Shown piece after piece: positions 1-8,443 of a DNA stretch of 64,000 bases. The notes beneath the pieces are model-generated. The model was not told the DNA's origin, ran no database searches, and saw nothing but the letters and a program-made list of their open reading frames with translations. The translations under genes were made by a program, and so were the position numbers. The first letter of the stretch is position 1; every line of letters begins with the position of its first letter. Location: NCBI GenBank assembly GCA_964511075.1, contig CAZEDM010000003.1, forward strand, positions 1 to 64,000, given 5' to 3'. Origin of the DNA: CAZEDM01 sp964511075 (GTDB lineage: Bacteria; Zixibacteria; MSB-5A5; RBG-16-43-9).

Positions 1-37
1 AAAGCTAAAGCTTTACACTCCATTAAAGACTAATTCA

Positions 38-112
38 GTGCTTGCCAGGTCCCCCCGACCTGGCAAGGAGAGGTATAAGAAGTTTTTACCGTCAGATCAG
101 GGGACCTGACGG
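38..112. repeat. REP hairpin pair (BIME-like)
   Basis: Two hairpins are separated by a short AT-rich spacer. The first (38-67) reads GTGC, then a stem around GACCTGG, so its GTGC foot is at the 5' side. The second (89-112) is a near-perfect palindrome around GATCAGGGGACC. Both are diverged members of the REP family that flanks the transposase gene at 24951. No gene lies in bases 1-200; bases 1-24 look like the truncated end of another hairpin element. Confidence 0.7.
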
Positions 113-136
113 ATACAGGGTAGAGAATGAAAAACT

Positions 137-187
137 GGAGTATAAACCTTTAGGTTTATGAATGGTAAAGCTAAAGCTTTACACTCC
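137..187. repeat. Compound double-hairpin element bounded by GGAGT/ACTCC
   Basis: The element starts GGAGT, holds two adjacent small palindromes (AAACCTTTAGGTTT and AAAGCTAAAGCTTT) and ends ACTCC. An almost identical copy lies at 62142-62191, and a stretched version spans 12113-12189. The right end overlaps the region just before the next gene. Confidence 0.6.
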
Positions 188-200
188 ATCAGAGAGCTAT

Positions 201-488
201 ATGTCCCAGTTTCTTTCGGAAAAAATAACGGTGGTAATCGACAGAAGCAAACGAGTGCCGATCTCGTTTACCTGGAACAAGAAGGAATACAAAATAGAGG
301 AGGTCATAGCAGTCTGGCAGGACTGGGGATTTCCCAAAGGCTCACCCAAGACAAGAACCTGGAGGCTGAGGCATCACCGGAATTATTACCGGGTTCAAAC
401 CGAAGGAGACGAGGTTTTCGAGATTTATCTTGACAGGAAAAGCAAGAAAGAAGAAGGGGAATGGTATCTGTATCAGAGAATAAAATGA
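201..488 (+). CDS. DUF6504-like small protein
   Basis: This 95-residue protein has no membrane segment. It resembles the DUF6504 family, whose members are short, basic, beta-rich proteins with a central 'W.DWGFP' stretch; here W-Q-D-W-G-F-P and the later 'RRHHRNYYRVQ'-like segment are visible. An upstream ATG at 162 is in frame but lies inside the repeat element, so I prefer the ATG at 201, although neither has a strong ribosome-binding site. The function of the family is unknown to me. It stands alone ahead of plsY. Confidence 0.6.
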   Translation: MSQFLSEKITVVIDRSKRVPISFTWNKKEYKIEEVIAVWQDWGFPKGSPKTRTWRLRHHRNYYRVQTEGDEVFEIYLDRKSKKEEGEWYLYQRIK

Positions 489-595
489 TTTGTAGAGACG
501 CATCGCATGCTTCTCCGTCCCCCTGTTGTTGAGGACATCAATAGAGAACGAGGGCACAACATGTTGTGCCCCTGCAATTAAAAAATAGACTCTGA

Positions 596-1240
596 ATGCT
601 AACAATATTAATTATAATTTTATCTTCTTACCTTCTGGGTTCGATTCCTTTCGGGATAATCATCTCCAGGCTGTGGAAGGGAATCGACATCCGGGAATAC
701 GGCTCCAAAAATCCCGGGGCGACCAATGTCTACCGGGTTATCGGACCTGTTCCTGCCGTAATAGTCCTGCTTCTTGATATTGGCAAGGGGCTGCTTGCTG
801 TCTTTTTGTTGAGCCAGATAATCTTTCACCAGCCGGCTACAAGCCAGGTAAATTTGAAGATTATCGCCGGAATATCGGTCATCCTGGGGCACAGTTTTCC
901 TGTTTTTGCCTCATTCAAAGGAGGGAAGGGAGTTGCTACAGGTTTGGGAGTTCTGATTGCGCTTGTTCCACTTGAGGCGGCTCTGGCTTTTTTATTGTTT
1001 CTGATTATAGTTTCGATTACCCGTTACGTTTCCCTGGGCTCTTTAGTTTCAGCCTTGTTCATATTGCTTGCCTTGACCTTCGAAAGGTATTATCTTGATA
1101 AGCCTGTGGCGAACGAGCTTCTGGTTACGATCCTGCTTCTGGCGATTTTTATTTTCTATACACACCGCTTGAATATAAAAAGGCTGCTGAACGGGACGGA
1201 GAATAGATTCGGGAAGAAGGTCGAGCGGATAGACACTTAA
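596..1240 (+). CDS. plsY: Acyl-phosphate:glycerol-3-phosphate acyltransferase PlsY
   Basis: PlsY is an inner-membrane enzyme that moves an acyl group from acyl-phosphate to glycerol-3-phosphate, the first step of phospholipid synthesis. The 214-residue length is normal. The conserved loops are present: 'GSIPFG' followed by 'GSKNPGATNV' in the first 45 residues, and 'GHSFPVF..FKGGKGVATG' near residues 99-117. About five hydrophobic segments are visible. gpsA, which makes the glycerol-3-phosphate substrate, follows at once, so the two probably form one operon. Confidence 0.95.
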   Translation: MLTILIIILSSYLLGSIPFGIIISRLWKGIDIREYGSKNPGATNVYRVIGPVPAVIVLLLDIGKGLLAVFLLSQIIFHQPATSQVNLKIIAGISVILGHSFPVFASFKGGKGVATGLGVLIALVPLEAALAFLLFLIIVSITRYVSLGSLVSALFILLALTFERYYLDKPVANELLVTILLLAIFIFYTHRLNIKRLLNGTENRFGKKVERIDT

Positions 1241-1306
1241 AGTCAGGCTAAAGTCACCAGGATCTTGAGACCTGACACTCCGGATTACAAAGGGAAAGCT
1301 AAACCG

Positions 1307-2314
1307 ATGGCAAAAATAGCAGTTCTGGGAGCAGGGAGCTGGGGCATAGGGGTCTCGGTCCTGCTTCATTCGAACAAGCACGAGATCTCGCTGTGGGAAT
1401 TCAATACCCAGGATATGCTCGCCCTTAAAAAGAGAGGAGAGCACAAAAACAAGCTCCCCGGCATCAGAATTCCGGAAGATATAAAGATAACCGATAAATT
1501 AGATGATACAGTCAAAGAGGCAGAGCTTTTAGCCTTAGCTTTGCCCTCGCATACAGTTCGGGATGTAGCTAAAAAATTATCTCAGATTTCCCTTGAAAAA
1601 CCTCTGATCGTGAATTTAGCCAAAGGGATCGAGAACGATACCTTGTGCCGGATGTCCGAGGTTCTGACTCAAGAACTTCCAGAAAGTCTCCACAAAAAGA
1701 TAATCACTCTTTCGGGTCCCTGTCATGCAGAAGAAGTTGCCAGAAAGATGCCCACCTCAGTCGTGGTCTCAGGGCTGAATGGAGAAGCGGTTAAAGTCGC
1801 CCAGGAGTTTTTTATGAACGGGTTTTTCCGGGTATATACCGGCGACGATCTGGTCGGCACAGAATTAGGCGGCTCGTTGAAAAACGTCATTGCCATTGCC
1901 TCCGGCATCTGTGACGGCCTGGGACTGGGGGATAATGCCAAGGGCGCGCTTTTGACCCGCGGCCTGGCTGAGATGGTCAGGCTGGGGGAAAAATTAGGGG
2001 CAAACCCATTGACCTTTGCCGGGCTTTCCGGGATGGGGGATTTAATCACCACCTGCTTCAGCAAGTATTCAAGAAACAGGTACGTGGGGGAGCAGATCGG
2101 CAGGGGCAAGACACTTAAAGCAACACTTGAAGGGATGGTGATGGTTGCAGAAGGGGTCAGGACCACGAAATCGGCCTATAACCTCAGCCTGAAGCATAAA
2201 GTCGAGATGCCGATCACCCAGAAGGTCTACCAGATACTATACGAGAATCTCGACCCCGGCAGGGCTTTGACCGAATTGATGACCCGGCAGCCAAAATCTG
2301 AAATTTGGAGTTGA
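1307..2314 (+). CDS. gpsA: NAD(P)-dependent glycerol-3-phosphate dehydrogenase
   Basis: GpsA reduces dihydroxyacetone phosphate to sn-glycerol-3-phosphate for phospholipid synthesis. The dinucleotide-binding motif GAGSWG sits at residues 8-13. The substrate-binding region 'ELGGSLKNV.AIA.G..DGLGLGDNAKGALLTRGL' is intact, including the catalytic Lys. The length of 335 residues matches the family. A longer frame opens at 1265, but the ATG at 1307 follows an AGGGAAAG ribosome-binding site and starts directly at the Rossmann fold. It follows plsY, its pathway partner. Confidence 0.95.
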   Translation: MAKIAVLGAGSWGIGVSVLLHSNKHEISLWEFNTQDMLALKKRGEHKNKLPGIRIPEDIKITDKLDDTVKEAELLALALPSHTVRDVAKKLSQISLEKPLIVNLAKGIENDTLCRMSEVLTQELPESLHKKIITLSGPCHAEEVARKMPTSVVVSGLNGEAVKVAQEFFMNGFFRVYTGDDLVGTELGGSLKNVIAIASGICDGLGLGDNAKGALLTRGLAEMVRLGEKLGANPLTFAGLSGMGDLITTCFSKYSRNRYVGEQIGRGKTLKATLEGMVMVAEGVRTTKSAYNLSLKHKVEMPITQKVYQILYENLDPGRALTELMTRQPKSEIWS

Positions 2315-2384
2315 CAACCCAAAATAAAGGTGTATCTTGAGTTCAAAGAATAAAGTATTGGTTTAAGGGAGAAAAAGGGCAGTT

Positions 2385-2744
2385 ATGAAACAAAAGACCG
2401 CAGACCAGATAAGCGGCAAGCTTTACTACTCCATAAGCGAGGTCAGCCAGATAACCGGCATAAAGTCCTACGTGCTGAGATTCTGGGAAAAGGAGTTTCC
2501 CCAGCTGAAGCCCAGGAAGAACCGGGCAGGGAACCGCACCTACCAGCTTAAGGACATCGAGCTGGTCAAGAGGATCAAGGACCTACTGTACGACGAGGGG
2601 TACACCATCGAGGGAGCCAGGTCCCAGATAAAGGGTTTTCACCCGACCGATGAGCCGAAAAAGGAGATGACCCCGGAGAAGGTGAAGCTTCTATTGAAGG
2701 ACATCAAGAAAGAGCTTAGCGAGATTTTGAAATTACTGAGTTGA
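2385..2744 (+). CDS. MerR-family transcriptional regulator
   Basis: The 119-residue protein has an N-terminal MerR winged helix (about residues 13-80): 'YYSISEVSQITGI..YVLRFWEKEFPQL.P.KN.AGNRTY', with the typical R-F-W-E-K-E-F and R-x-Y positions. A short charged helical tail follows and no metal-binding Cys cluster is seen, so this is not a classic metal sensor. Such short MerR proteins often sit beside translation or division genes. Here tRNA-Pro begins six bases after the stop codon, suggesting co-transcription. Confidence 0.85.
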   Translation: MKQKTADQISGKLYYSISEVSQITGIKSYVLRFWEKEFPQLKPRKNRAGNRTYQLKDIELVKRIKDLLYDEGYTIEGARSQIKGFHPTDEPKKEMTPEKVKLLLKDIKKELSEILKLLS

Positions 2745-2750
2745 GACAAT

Positions 2751-2825
2751 CGGGGCGTAGCGCAGCCTGGGTAGCGCACTTGCTTGGGGTGCAAGTGGTC
2801 GCTGGTTCAAATCCAGTCGCCCCGA
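2751..2825 (+). tRNA. tRNA-Pro (GGG)
   Basis: A full cloverleaf is visible: acceptor CGGGGCG pairs with CGCCCCG, anticodon stem CTTGC/GCAAG carries the loop TTGGGGT (anticodon GGG), and the T arm has GGTTCAAATCC. CCA is not encoded. The T arm and acceptor 3' side are identical to those of the tRNA-Pro at 49242. An AT-rich SIR2-like gene starts 70 bases downstream. Confidence 0.95.
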
Positions 2826-2895
2826 TAAAGATAAAAAATTTCATTTTGGGCATAAGAAGGGGGTAAAGTGCTAATAATAAAACCTTCCTAGTTCA

Positions 2896-4662
2896 ATGAA
2901 AACCACCAAAAGAAAAAGTGACGTCATTTTCTTGTTTGGGGCGGGTGCCTCAGCTGAGGCAGGCGTTCATACAAGTAATGAGATCACCGATATACTAGTT
3001 AATTATGGTTCCTACTGTCCTTCTGAAAACAGCACTGCCATAGAAAACCTTTTAAGGTATATTCAGGTAAGAATTGCAGATTATTTGGAGGTTAAAGCGT
3101 CCGAAGTTAACTTTGAATATATACTTGGAACGTTGATAGAGTTATCAAAGAGGAAAGAATATCCGATTGTGCCTTTCCTTGGTGAAGGAGATACTCTAGT
3201 TAAAAAATTGGAGGAAGTAATTCCTCTCCAAGAGGTTATTTATAAACTCTATGCTCTGCTAAGAGAGCTACTTTTTATCAGGAAACCAGTTGATTACCTA
3301 AATCCTCTCAAGAACTTCTTGAGTTTTTCCAAGCCCCTCGACTTGTTTACTCTCAACTACGATATTTCGATTGAGACTGCTTTTGATAACATTAGCGTCT
3401 CATATACAACCGGTTATAGAAAGCGAATTAAGGGTTTGCCAATATGGGATCCTTCACAATTTAGTAAGAAAAATTTCGATGCAAGGATATTTAAATTGCA
3501 TGGCTCAATTAATTGGGGACAATACTTCTTATATCAAGCACCTCCTATGAAAAGTGAGTCTACTGTTGAAGCCTGTGAGACGACTGATTACTATTTAGCG
3601 TATTATCCTGAGCGTGTTCAATTTAATCCGTTTCCAATAGGCTCAGTTGAGCCGCCCGAAAGAAAAAGGGGAATGGTTAGCATTATGAATTTTGGGACAC
3701 GGAAAGAATTACTTTACGCAGAGAGCATATTTACTATACTTTTTAATCATTTTTTGAATGCTTTAAATAGAGCGAGAATCTGCATAATTTGTGGGTATAG
3801 TTTTAGAGACGAGAGAATAAACAAGATTCTGGAAGAAGTTGTGGTTGGCAAAAAAGGGAATCTTCATTTAATCGTTGTTGATCCCTCTATATTCTGGAGT
3901 TGGGATAAATACCCTGTACTTAGAAAATTTATGGAACTGGAATGGTCGACAAGAATTAAAACGACGCTTGATAATGCACTCAAGGATGGCTCTCTTGCTA
4001 AAACGGTAATGAAGATTCTTGAAGAAGAAAAGCCTCCTAAAAGAATTAATCAGATCGTTCATATACGTAAACTCAATGAATCTGTAAATAAACAAAAACC
4101 AAATATCGAGGAAATTCTTCGTAAATGGAGGAATCTTGGTATCAGCTTTGATTCAACATACTTTTGGATGTATCGCCTTTTGCCACAGTTAAAAGAATTA
4201 GAAAATTGCAACAATGAATCTGATGCAATTAAAATCGGCTGTCTCTTAATGCCCCTCAATCGGAAAGTTCGTGATCTTTGCTATCAAATACGATGGGTTT
4301 ACGAAGCTATGCATTTAAGCGGTGCTTATGGGGACGAATATCTTAAAACAATTAATGTAAGTCCAAAACTTGTTAACGATTTTTCTCATCTAGATTTGGT
4401 GCATAAGTGGCTTCCAAAACTTGCAAATGCAGTGAGTATGGCATTTAATGCATATAATGGCTGTAGTGAAGAGTTTAAGCGTGCAGTAAGAGACCCTACT
4501 TATGGAATGAAGAGTAATGCTCCAAGTCATCTCCATATGGCAGAAATAGTTATTCGCCATGATATAAATCGAACATACGAACTTGCCTGTATTCTCAATG
4601 ATATCTATAAGGGGGCAAGCTATGAAGAACCGTTCAAGATGATTGCGGAAAATGAATCTTAG
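2896..4662 (+). CDS. SIR2-like domain protein, candidate NADase/defence gene
   Basis: This 588-residue protein has a SIR2-like fold in its first ~320 residues. The NAD-binding GAGAS lies at residues 15-19, LNYD at 153-156 and LHGSINWG at 201-208, so the usual catalytic Asn and His positions are kept, and 'CGYSFRDERIN' closes the Rossmann fold near residue 300. The last ~270 residues match nothing I recognise; they look helical and contain W/Y-rich stretches. SIR2-like proteins of this type are known in anti-phage defence, where they deplete NAD. The gene is AT-richer than its neighbours and sits right after a tRNA, both consistent with horizontal gain. No HerA, Argonaute or other known partner is adjacent. 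A defence role is inferred. Confidence 0.8.
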   Translation: MKTTKRKSDVIFLFGAGASAEAGVHTSNEITDILVNYGSYCPSENSTAIENLLRYIQVRIADYLEVKASEVNFEYILGTLIELSKRKEYPIVPFLGEGDTLVKKLEEVIPLQEVIYKLYALLRELLFIRKPVDYLNPLKNFLSFSKPLDLFTLNYDISIETAFDNISVSYTTGYRKRIKGLPIWDPSQFSKKNFDARIFKLHGSINWGQYFLYQAPPMKSESTVEACETTDYYLAYYPERVQFNPFPIGSVEPPERKRGMVSIMNFGTRKELLYAESIFTILFNHFLNALNRARICIICGYSFRDERINKILEEVVVGKKGNLHLIVVDPSIFWSWDKYPVLRKFMELEWSTRIKTTLDNALKDGSLAKTVMKILEEEKPPKRINQIVHIRKLNESVNKQKPNIEEILRKWRNLGISFDSTYFWMYRLLPQLKELENCNNESDAIKIGCLLMPLNRKVRDLCYQIRWVYEAMHLSGAYGDEYLKTINVSPKLVNDFSHLDLVHKWLPKLANAVSMAFNAYNGCSEEFKRAVRDPTYGMKSNAPSHLHMAEIVIRHDINRTYELACILNDIYKGASYEEPFKMIAENES

Positions 4663-4733
4663 AACGCAAGTTAACTTAGCAAAGAGATAAACCACATTTC
4701 AAAATAAAATTTTGCTAATAAGGATTTTAGTAA

Positions 4734-5468
4734 ATGAAAGAAAAGGATACTTATAATAATATAGCGAAATACTACGATTACATGCTCAAAAGAAATCCCC
4801 AGCGGGAAAAGTTTTTCGCCAGAGTATTTCATGATTACGGGGTCAAGACGGTTTTAGATTGTGCTTGCGGAACCGGCAATGATTTAGTAATGTTCGATTC
4901 ACTGGGCCTAAAGGTTACAGGGTCCGATTTGTCGGATGCGATGCTGGATATAGCAAGGAAAAAGATAAAGGAAAATAATTTACCCATAACCATCAAAAAA
5001 GCTGATTTTCACGAATTGCGAGAGCATTTTGACCGGCAGTTCGACGCGGTCGTATGTTTGAGCAACGCGGTAAATGAAGCCGACATCGATATCGATAAGG
5101 CATTAGGAAGCTTCAAATCGGTCTTAAAGGAAAAAGGGATTATCGTTTTCGACCAGGGACAGACCGATTACACCATGAAAAATCCGCCGAGATTTTTCCC
5201 TGAGGTAAATGACAGGGATTTCACAAGGCTGTACATCATGGATTATCAGGACGATCTGATGAAGGTCGATATATTCGATTTTTTGCACAAGGAGACGGAA
5301 AAAGATTTCAGGCACAGCGAGTTTTCGATCAGAATCAGATTATATGACGACTGGGTCAAAATTTTGAAAAAAGCAAAGCTGACTGCCAAATATTACGGTG
5401 ACTGGGATTTCAAGGAGTACTCCAAATCTGACAGTAAAAGATTAATCGTTAAGGCAAAAAGATTATGA
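4734..5468 (+). CDS. Class I SAM-dependent methyltransferase
   Basis: The 244-residue protein is a cytoplasmic class I methyltransferase. Motif I 'VLDCACGTGND' is at about residues 40-50, the acidic end of strand 2 appears in 'VTGSDLSDAMLDIARKK', and motif IV-like 'FDAVVCLSNAVNE' is near residue 103. The C-terminal part is beta-rich, as in glycine/sarcosine-type small-molecule methyltransferases, but the substrate cannot be told. It lies between the SIR2-like gene and a repeat and forms no obvious operon. Confidence 0.8.
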   Translation: MKEKDTYNNIAKYYDYMLKRNPQREKFFARVFHDYGVKTVLDCACGTGNDLVMFDSLGLKVTGSDLSDAMLDIARKKIKENNLPITIKKADFHELREHFDRQFDAVVCLSNAVNEADIDIDKALGSFKSVLKEKGIIVFDQGQTDYTMKNPPRFFPEVNDRDFTRLYIMDYQDDLMKVDIFDFLHKETEKDFRHSEFSIRIRLYDDWVKILKKAKLTAKYYGDWDFKEYSKSDSKRLIVKAKRL

Positions 5469-5470
5469 GC

Positions 5471-5577
5471 TTGTAGGGACAGCCCTTGTGGCTGTCCGCA
5501 TTTGGTAGAACAGACATTCTTGTCTGTTCACCAGGGTCAGACAGGAATGTCCGACCCACCAATATTTTTATCAAGAC
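5471..5577 (+). repeat. 107-bp direct repeat, left copy
   Basis: This segment is repeated at 6326-6432 with 104 of 107 positions identical by direct comparison. It is a chain of short hairpins: GGACAGCC..GGCTGTCC, then AACAGACA..TGTCTGTT, then a stem around CAGGAATGTCC. The left copy is followed by one more hairpin (GGGACAAGCCCTGTCCC). Together the two copies bracket the membrane-protein gene at 5629. Confidence 0.9.
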
Positions 5578-5628
5578 AGGGACAAGCCCTGTCCCTACAT
5601 TTTTACAGTTGCTTCGAGGAGAATAATT

Positions 5629-6306
5629 ATGGAAAGGGTGAATCGGGTTGCCGAGGTCGAAACGGCAGATTCAAGCAGGAGAAGTCTTTATAAAGTGGGG
5701 TTCTGGTCAGCGCTGGTTGCATCTATTGGGGCAGTTGGATATTCCGTTGTCCAGATAATGCAGATTCTGAAGCTGCTCAGCTATCCTCTGGATGCCATTG
5801 TCATTTACGGGTTTTCGCTTTGTATTGCCACGCCCTTTATTCTGGCGATGCTTGCGCTTCACCATCTTACGCCGGAGGGAAAGAGGTTCTGGAGCCATGC
5901 AGCTGTCCTTTTTGCCGTTGTGTATGCCGTATACGTAAATCTCAACTACGTGGTTCAACTGGCAACCGTCATCCCCAAATCGCTCCAGGGCACTCTGGAC
6001 GAGATCCGCGTTCTGGATCAGACGCCGCACTCGCTTTTCTGGGACGTCGATGCGCTGGGATACATATTTATGGGTCTGGCGACTTTATTTGCAGTGCCGG
6101 TTTTTTCGAGAACAGGGCTGGAGAAGTGGCTCAGAGGATTTTTTCTGGCAAACGGCCTGATTATACCTTTGTTTGCCTTCGTGTATTTCTACCCGCATTT
6201 CTCCATGACTTTGCTGCTCCTCGGCTTACCCTGGGCTATTACTGCCCCGGGGTCGATACTGCTGTTGATGGTTTTCTTCAAAAGGAAACTAAAAGAGCAG
6301 AAATGA
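5629..6306 (+). CDS. Polytopic membrane protein (DUF4386-like)
   Basis: The 225-residue protein has about six hydrophobic segments, with short charged ends and a basic C-terminus (KRKLKEQK). Its overall pattern resembles DUF4386-type integral membrane proteins, but I see no catalytic or binding motif and the family match is tentative. An AGGAG-like site precedes the ATG. The gene is enclosed by two nearly identical 107-bp repeats, which suggests insertion as a unit or duplication of the spacer. Confidence 0.65.
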   Translation: MERVNRVAEVETADSSRRSLYKVGFWSALVASIGAVGYSVVQIMQILKLLSYPLDAIVIYGFSLCIATPFILAMLALHHLTPEGKRFWSHAAVLFAVVYAVYVNLNYVVQLATVIPKSLQGTLDEIRVLDQTPHSLFWDVDALGYIFMGLATLFAVPVFSRTGLEKWLRGFFLANGLIIPLFAFVYFYPHFSMTLLLLGLPWAITAPGSILLLMVFFKRKLKEQK

Positions 6307-6325
6307 TATTCGAAGGTTTTTTAAT

Positions 6326-6432
6326 TTGTAGGGACAGCCCTCGTGGCTGTCCGCATTTGGTAGAACAGACATTCTTGTCTGTTCACCAGGGTCAGACAGG
6401 AATGTCCGACCTGCCAATATTTTTATCAAGAC
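6326..6432 (+). repeat. 107-bp direct repeat, right copy
   Basis: Right copy of the repeat at 5471-5577, in the same orientation, with three substitutions. It starts 20 bases after the stop codon of the membrane-protein gene and carries the same run of small hairpins. Confidence 0.9.
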
Positions 6433-6488
6433 TCATTAAAATCCTGAAAGGTTGAACTCCATAATCAAAAAAACAGGAGGAGTTCGTA

Positions 6489-6908
6489 ATGTCAGAAAAT
6501 GTATTTACAGAGAAAGAAATTGTCCCGAGCGACACACTGGTAAAAAAGAAATTAGGATCGGGTTATTCACACTTAAAAGAAATCAGACAATTCGTAAAAG
6601 AGATATCGGACGAATCAGTTGAGGAATGGAAGTACTATGGCAAGAAAACTGGATGGCTTTTAAAGATATTAATTAATAAACGCAATTTGTTCTTTATCAT
6701 CATATGTGAGAACTTTTTTAAAATCGTATTTGTTTTTGGTGAAAAAGCTGTAAAGGTGATTAAAGAGGAAGACATATCACCAGTTTTAAAAGACGAATTA
6801 CTGTCAGCTCGCAAGTATGTCGAAGGAAGAGCATTGAGAATTACAGTAAAAGATAGCAAATATTTATCGGATATACAAAGATTGATTGAGATTAAAATTA
6901 ATAATTGA
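6489..6908 (+). CDS. DUF3788-family protein
   Basis: The 139-residue soluble protein fits DUF3788: an N-terminal 'F..KE..PS.E.L...LG' segment, a central 'VEEWKYYGKKTGWLLKI..NKRNLFFI' core and an 'EGRALRITVKD' end. Family members look like small heteromeric-binding or YdhG/DUF1801-like folds, with no proven function. The coding sequence is AT-rich compared with the core genes, suggesting it is accessory. An AGGAGG ribosome-binding site (6476-6481) fixes the start. Confidence 0.75.
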   Translation: MSENVFTEKEIVPSDTLVKKKLGSGYSHLKEIRQFVKEISDESVEEWKYYGKKTGWLLKILINKRNLFFIIICENFFKIVFVFGEKAVKVIKEEDISPVLKDELLSARKYVEGRALRITVKDSKYLSDIQRLIEIKINN

Positions 6909-6942
6909 TTAAAACGAAGTTAATATTGCAGAAAAATAGGCG

Positions 6943-7608
6943 ATGGAAAATACCTTAATCCTCATCCCGGCTTTTAATGCCGAGAAAACCATTTCCCGGC
7001 TTATCGGGCTGATCTCGGCTCATAATATAAGGAAAGAAAACATCTTAGTCGTGGATGACGGCTCTTTGGATTCGACTTACCAGACTGCCAGAAGTTGCGG
7101 GGTCAGGGTTCTCCAGCACGAGAAAAATAAAGGCAAGGGGGAGGCATTGAAGAGCGGGTTTGAATATGCCATAAAAGAAAATTATTCCGGGGTGATTACC
7201 CTGGATGCGGATTTACAGCACGACCCGAAATTCATACCCGATTTTATCAAAAATACAGACTCGGACATCCTGGTCGGCACAAGGGAGAGAAACTTAAGGA
7301 TAATGCCCTTTTCCAGATGGCTGACCAATAATCTGACCTCGATGATTGTATCGATAATGGGATTCACAAATGTGCGGGACAGCCAGTCCGGTTACAGGTA
7401 TATCTCAACAGAAGTTTTGAAGTCCATCAGGCTCAAGACCAAAAAATACGAGCTGGAATCCGAGCTATTAATCAAAGCCGGCAGAAAGGGATTTAAAATC
7501 AACCCGGTATATATCAGTACAATTTATGAGGGAAGCAAAAGTTTCATAAATCCCTTTGTGGATACGGGAAGATTTATTAAATTAATGTGGAAGAGTCTTT
7601 TCTGGTGA
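6943..7608 (+). CDS. Family 2 glycosyltransferase
   Basis: The 221-residue GT-A glycosyltransferase begins 'LILIPAFNAEKTI', then has VVDDGS (residues ~34-39) for nucleotide-sugar binding and 'LDADLQHDP' (DxD-like, near residue 88) for the metal. This pattern is typical of dolichyl/undecaprenyl-phosphate sugar synthases. No C-terminal membrane helices are visible, so it is the short, soluble type. It probably charges a lipid carrier or acts on a surface glycan; the exact sugar is unknown. surE follows after a repeat. Confidence 0.85.
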   Translation: MENTLILIPAFNAEKTISRLIGLISAHNIRKENILVVDDGSLDSTYQTARSCGVRVLQHEKNKGKGEALKSGFEYAIKENYSGVITLDADLQHDPKFIPDFIKNTDSDILVGTRERNLRIMPFSRWLTNNLTSMIVSIMGFTNVRDSQSGYRYISTEVLKSIRLKTKKYELESELLIKAGRKGFKINPVYISTIYEGSKSFINPFVDTGRFIKLMWKSLFW

Positions 7609-7615
7609 AAAAAAA

Positions 7616-7675
7616 CAGTGACCAGTGGTGGGTAGTCAGTGATCAGTGAAAACTGACCACTGGCCACTGACTACT
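7616..7675. repeat. Inverted period-7 repeat tract
   Basis: The spacer is built from heptad-like words such as GTCAGTG, ATCAGTG, ACTGACC and ACTGGCC. The left half (GTAGTCAGTG) is the reverse complement of the right end (CACTGACTAC), so the tract can fold as a long imperfect hairpin just upstream of surE. The same word family occurs at 50700-50730. Confidence 0.7.
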
Positions 7676-7692
7676 ATTTTCCGGAGGAAAAA

Positions 7693-8433
7693 TTGATTGC
7701 TTTATTGACCAACGATGACGGAATCGAAGCCAAGGGGTTGAAGGCGCTGAAAAAAGAGATATCCAAAATCACGAAAGTCTGGGTGGTTGCGCCGGACAGG
7801 GAGCAGAGCGGGACCAGCCATTCTTTGACTATGTCCCGTCCTTTGAGAATGAATAAAACAGCAGAGAGAGCCTATGCCATCGACGGCACGCCTACGGATG
7901 CGGTAATGGTCGCCTTTCATAAAGTCCTGAAGAGAAAGCCGCACATCCTTATCTCCGGTATAAACGCGGGTCCAAACTTGGGGGATGACGTTACCTATTC
8001 GGGAACAGTTGCTGCAGCCATCGAGGGGACGATATTGGGGATACCCTCGATTGCGGTCTCCCTGGCGGATTACGGCTATGACAAATTCGAATACGCGGCA
8101 AGGTTCGTCAGGAAACTTGCCAGCTACGTTTTGAAAAAAGGGTTACCCAAGGACACGTTTTTGAACGTGAACGTGCCTCCCAATAAAAAAACTCTGAATA
8201 AGCTTAAAATCACCAGGCTGGGCAGGAGAATCTACAGGGACGTGGTGGTGGAGAAAATCGACCCAAGAGGAAAAAAATATTTCTGGATTGCGGGGCAGGC
8301 GATTATCTCCGAAGGGGGCAAGGACTCCGATTTCTCAGCTATCGAAAAGGGGTATATCTCCATCACACCTTTGCACCTGGACTGGACCAATTACAAGACG
8401 ATCGAGGAGATGAAGGGGTGGAAGATTTTTTAG
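7693..8433 (+). CDS. surE: 5'/3'-nucleotidase SurE
   Basis: SurE is a metal-dependent phosphatase that removes phosphate from nucleoside monophosphates and is linked to stationary-phase survival. The metal site 'LTNDDG' lies at residues 5-10, followed by 'GTPTDAV' and 'SGINAGPNLGDDVTYSGTVAAA', which carries the other metal ligands. The 246-residue length is typical. The start is a TTG with a GGAGG site eight bases before it; no ATG lies nearby in frame. Confidence 0.95.
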   Translation: MIALLTNDDGIEAKGLKALKKEISKITKVWVVAPDREQSGTSHSLTMSRPLRMNKTAERAYAIDGTPTDAVMVAFHKVLKRKPHILISGINAGPNLGDDVTYSGTVAAAIEGTILGIPSIAVSLADYGYDKFEYAARFVRKLASYVLKKGLPKDTFLNVNVPPNKKTLNKLKITRLGRRIYRDVVVEKIDPRGKKYFWIAGQAIISEGGKDSDFSAIEKGYISITPLHLDWTNYKTIEEMKGWKIF

Positions 8434-8443
8434 TTACTTTATT

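Noticed and set aside
2751..4740. Possible integrative element with an attachment site at tRNA-Pro
   Set aside because: No integrase is present and no copy of the tRNA 3' end is found after the SIR2-like gene. The only repeat of that sequence is the other tRNA-Pro at 49242.
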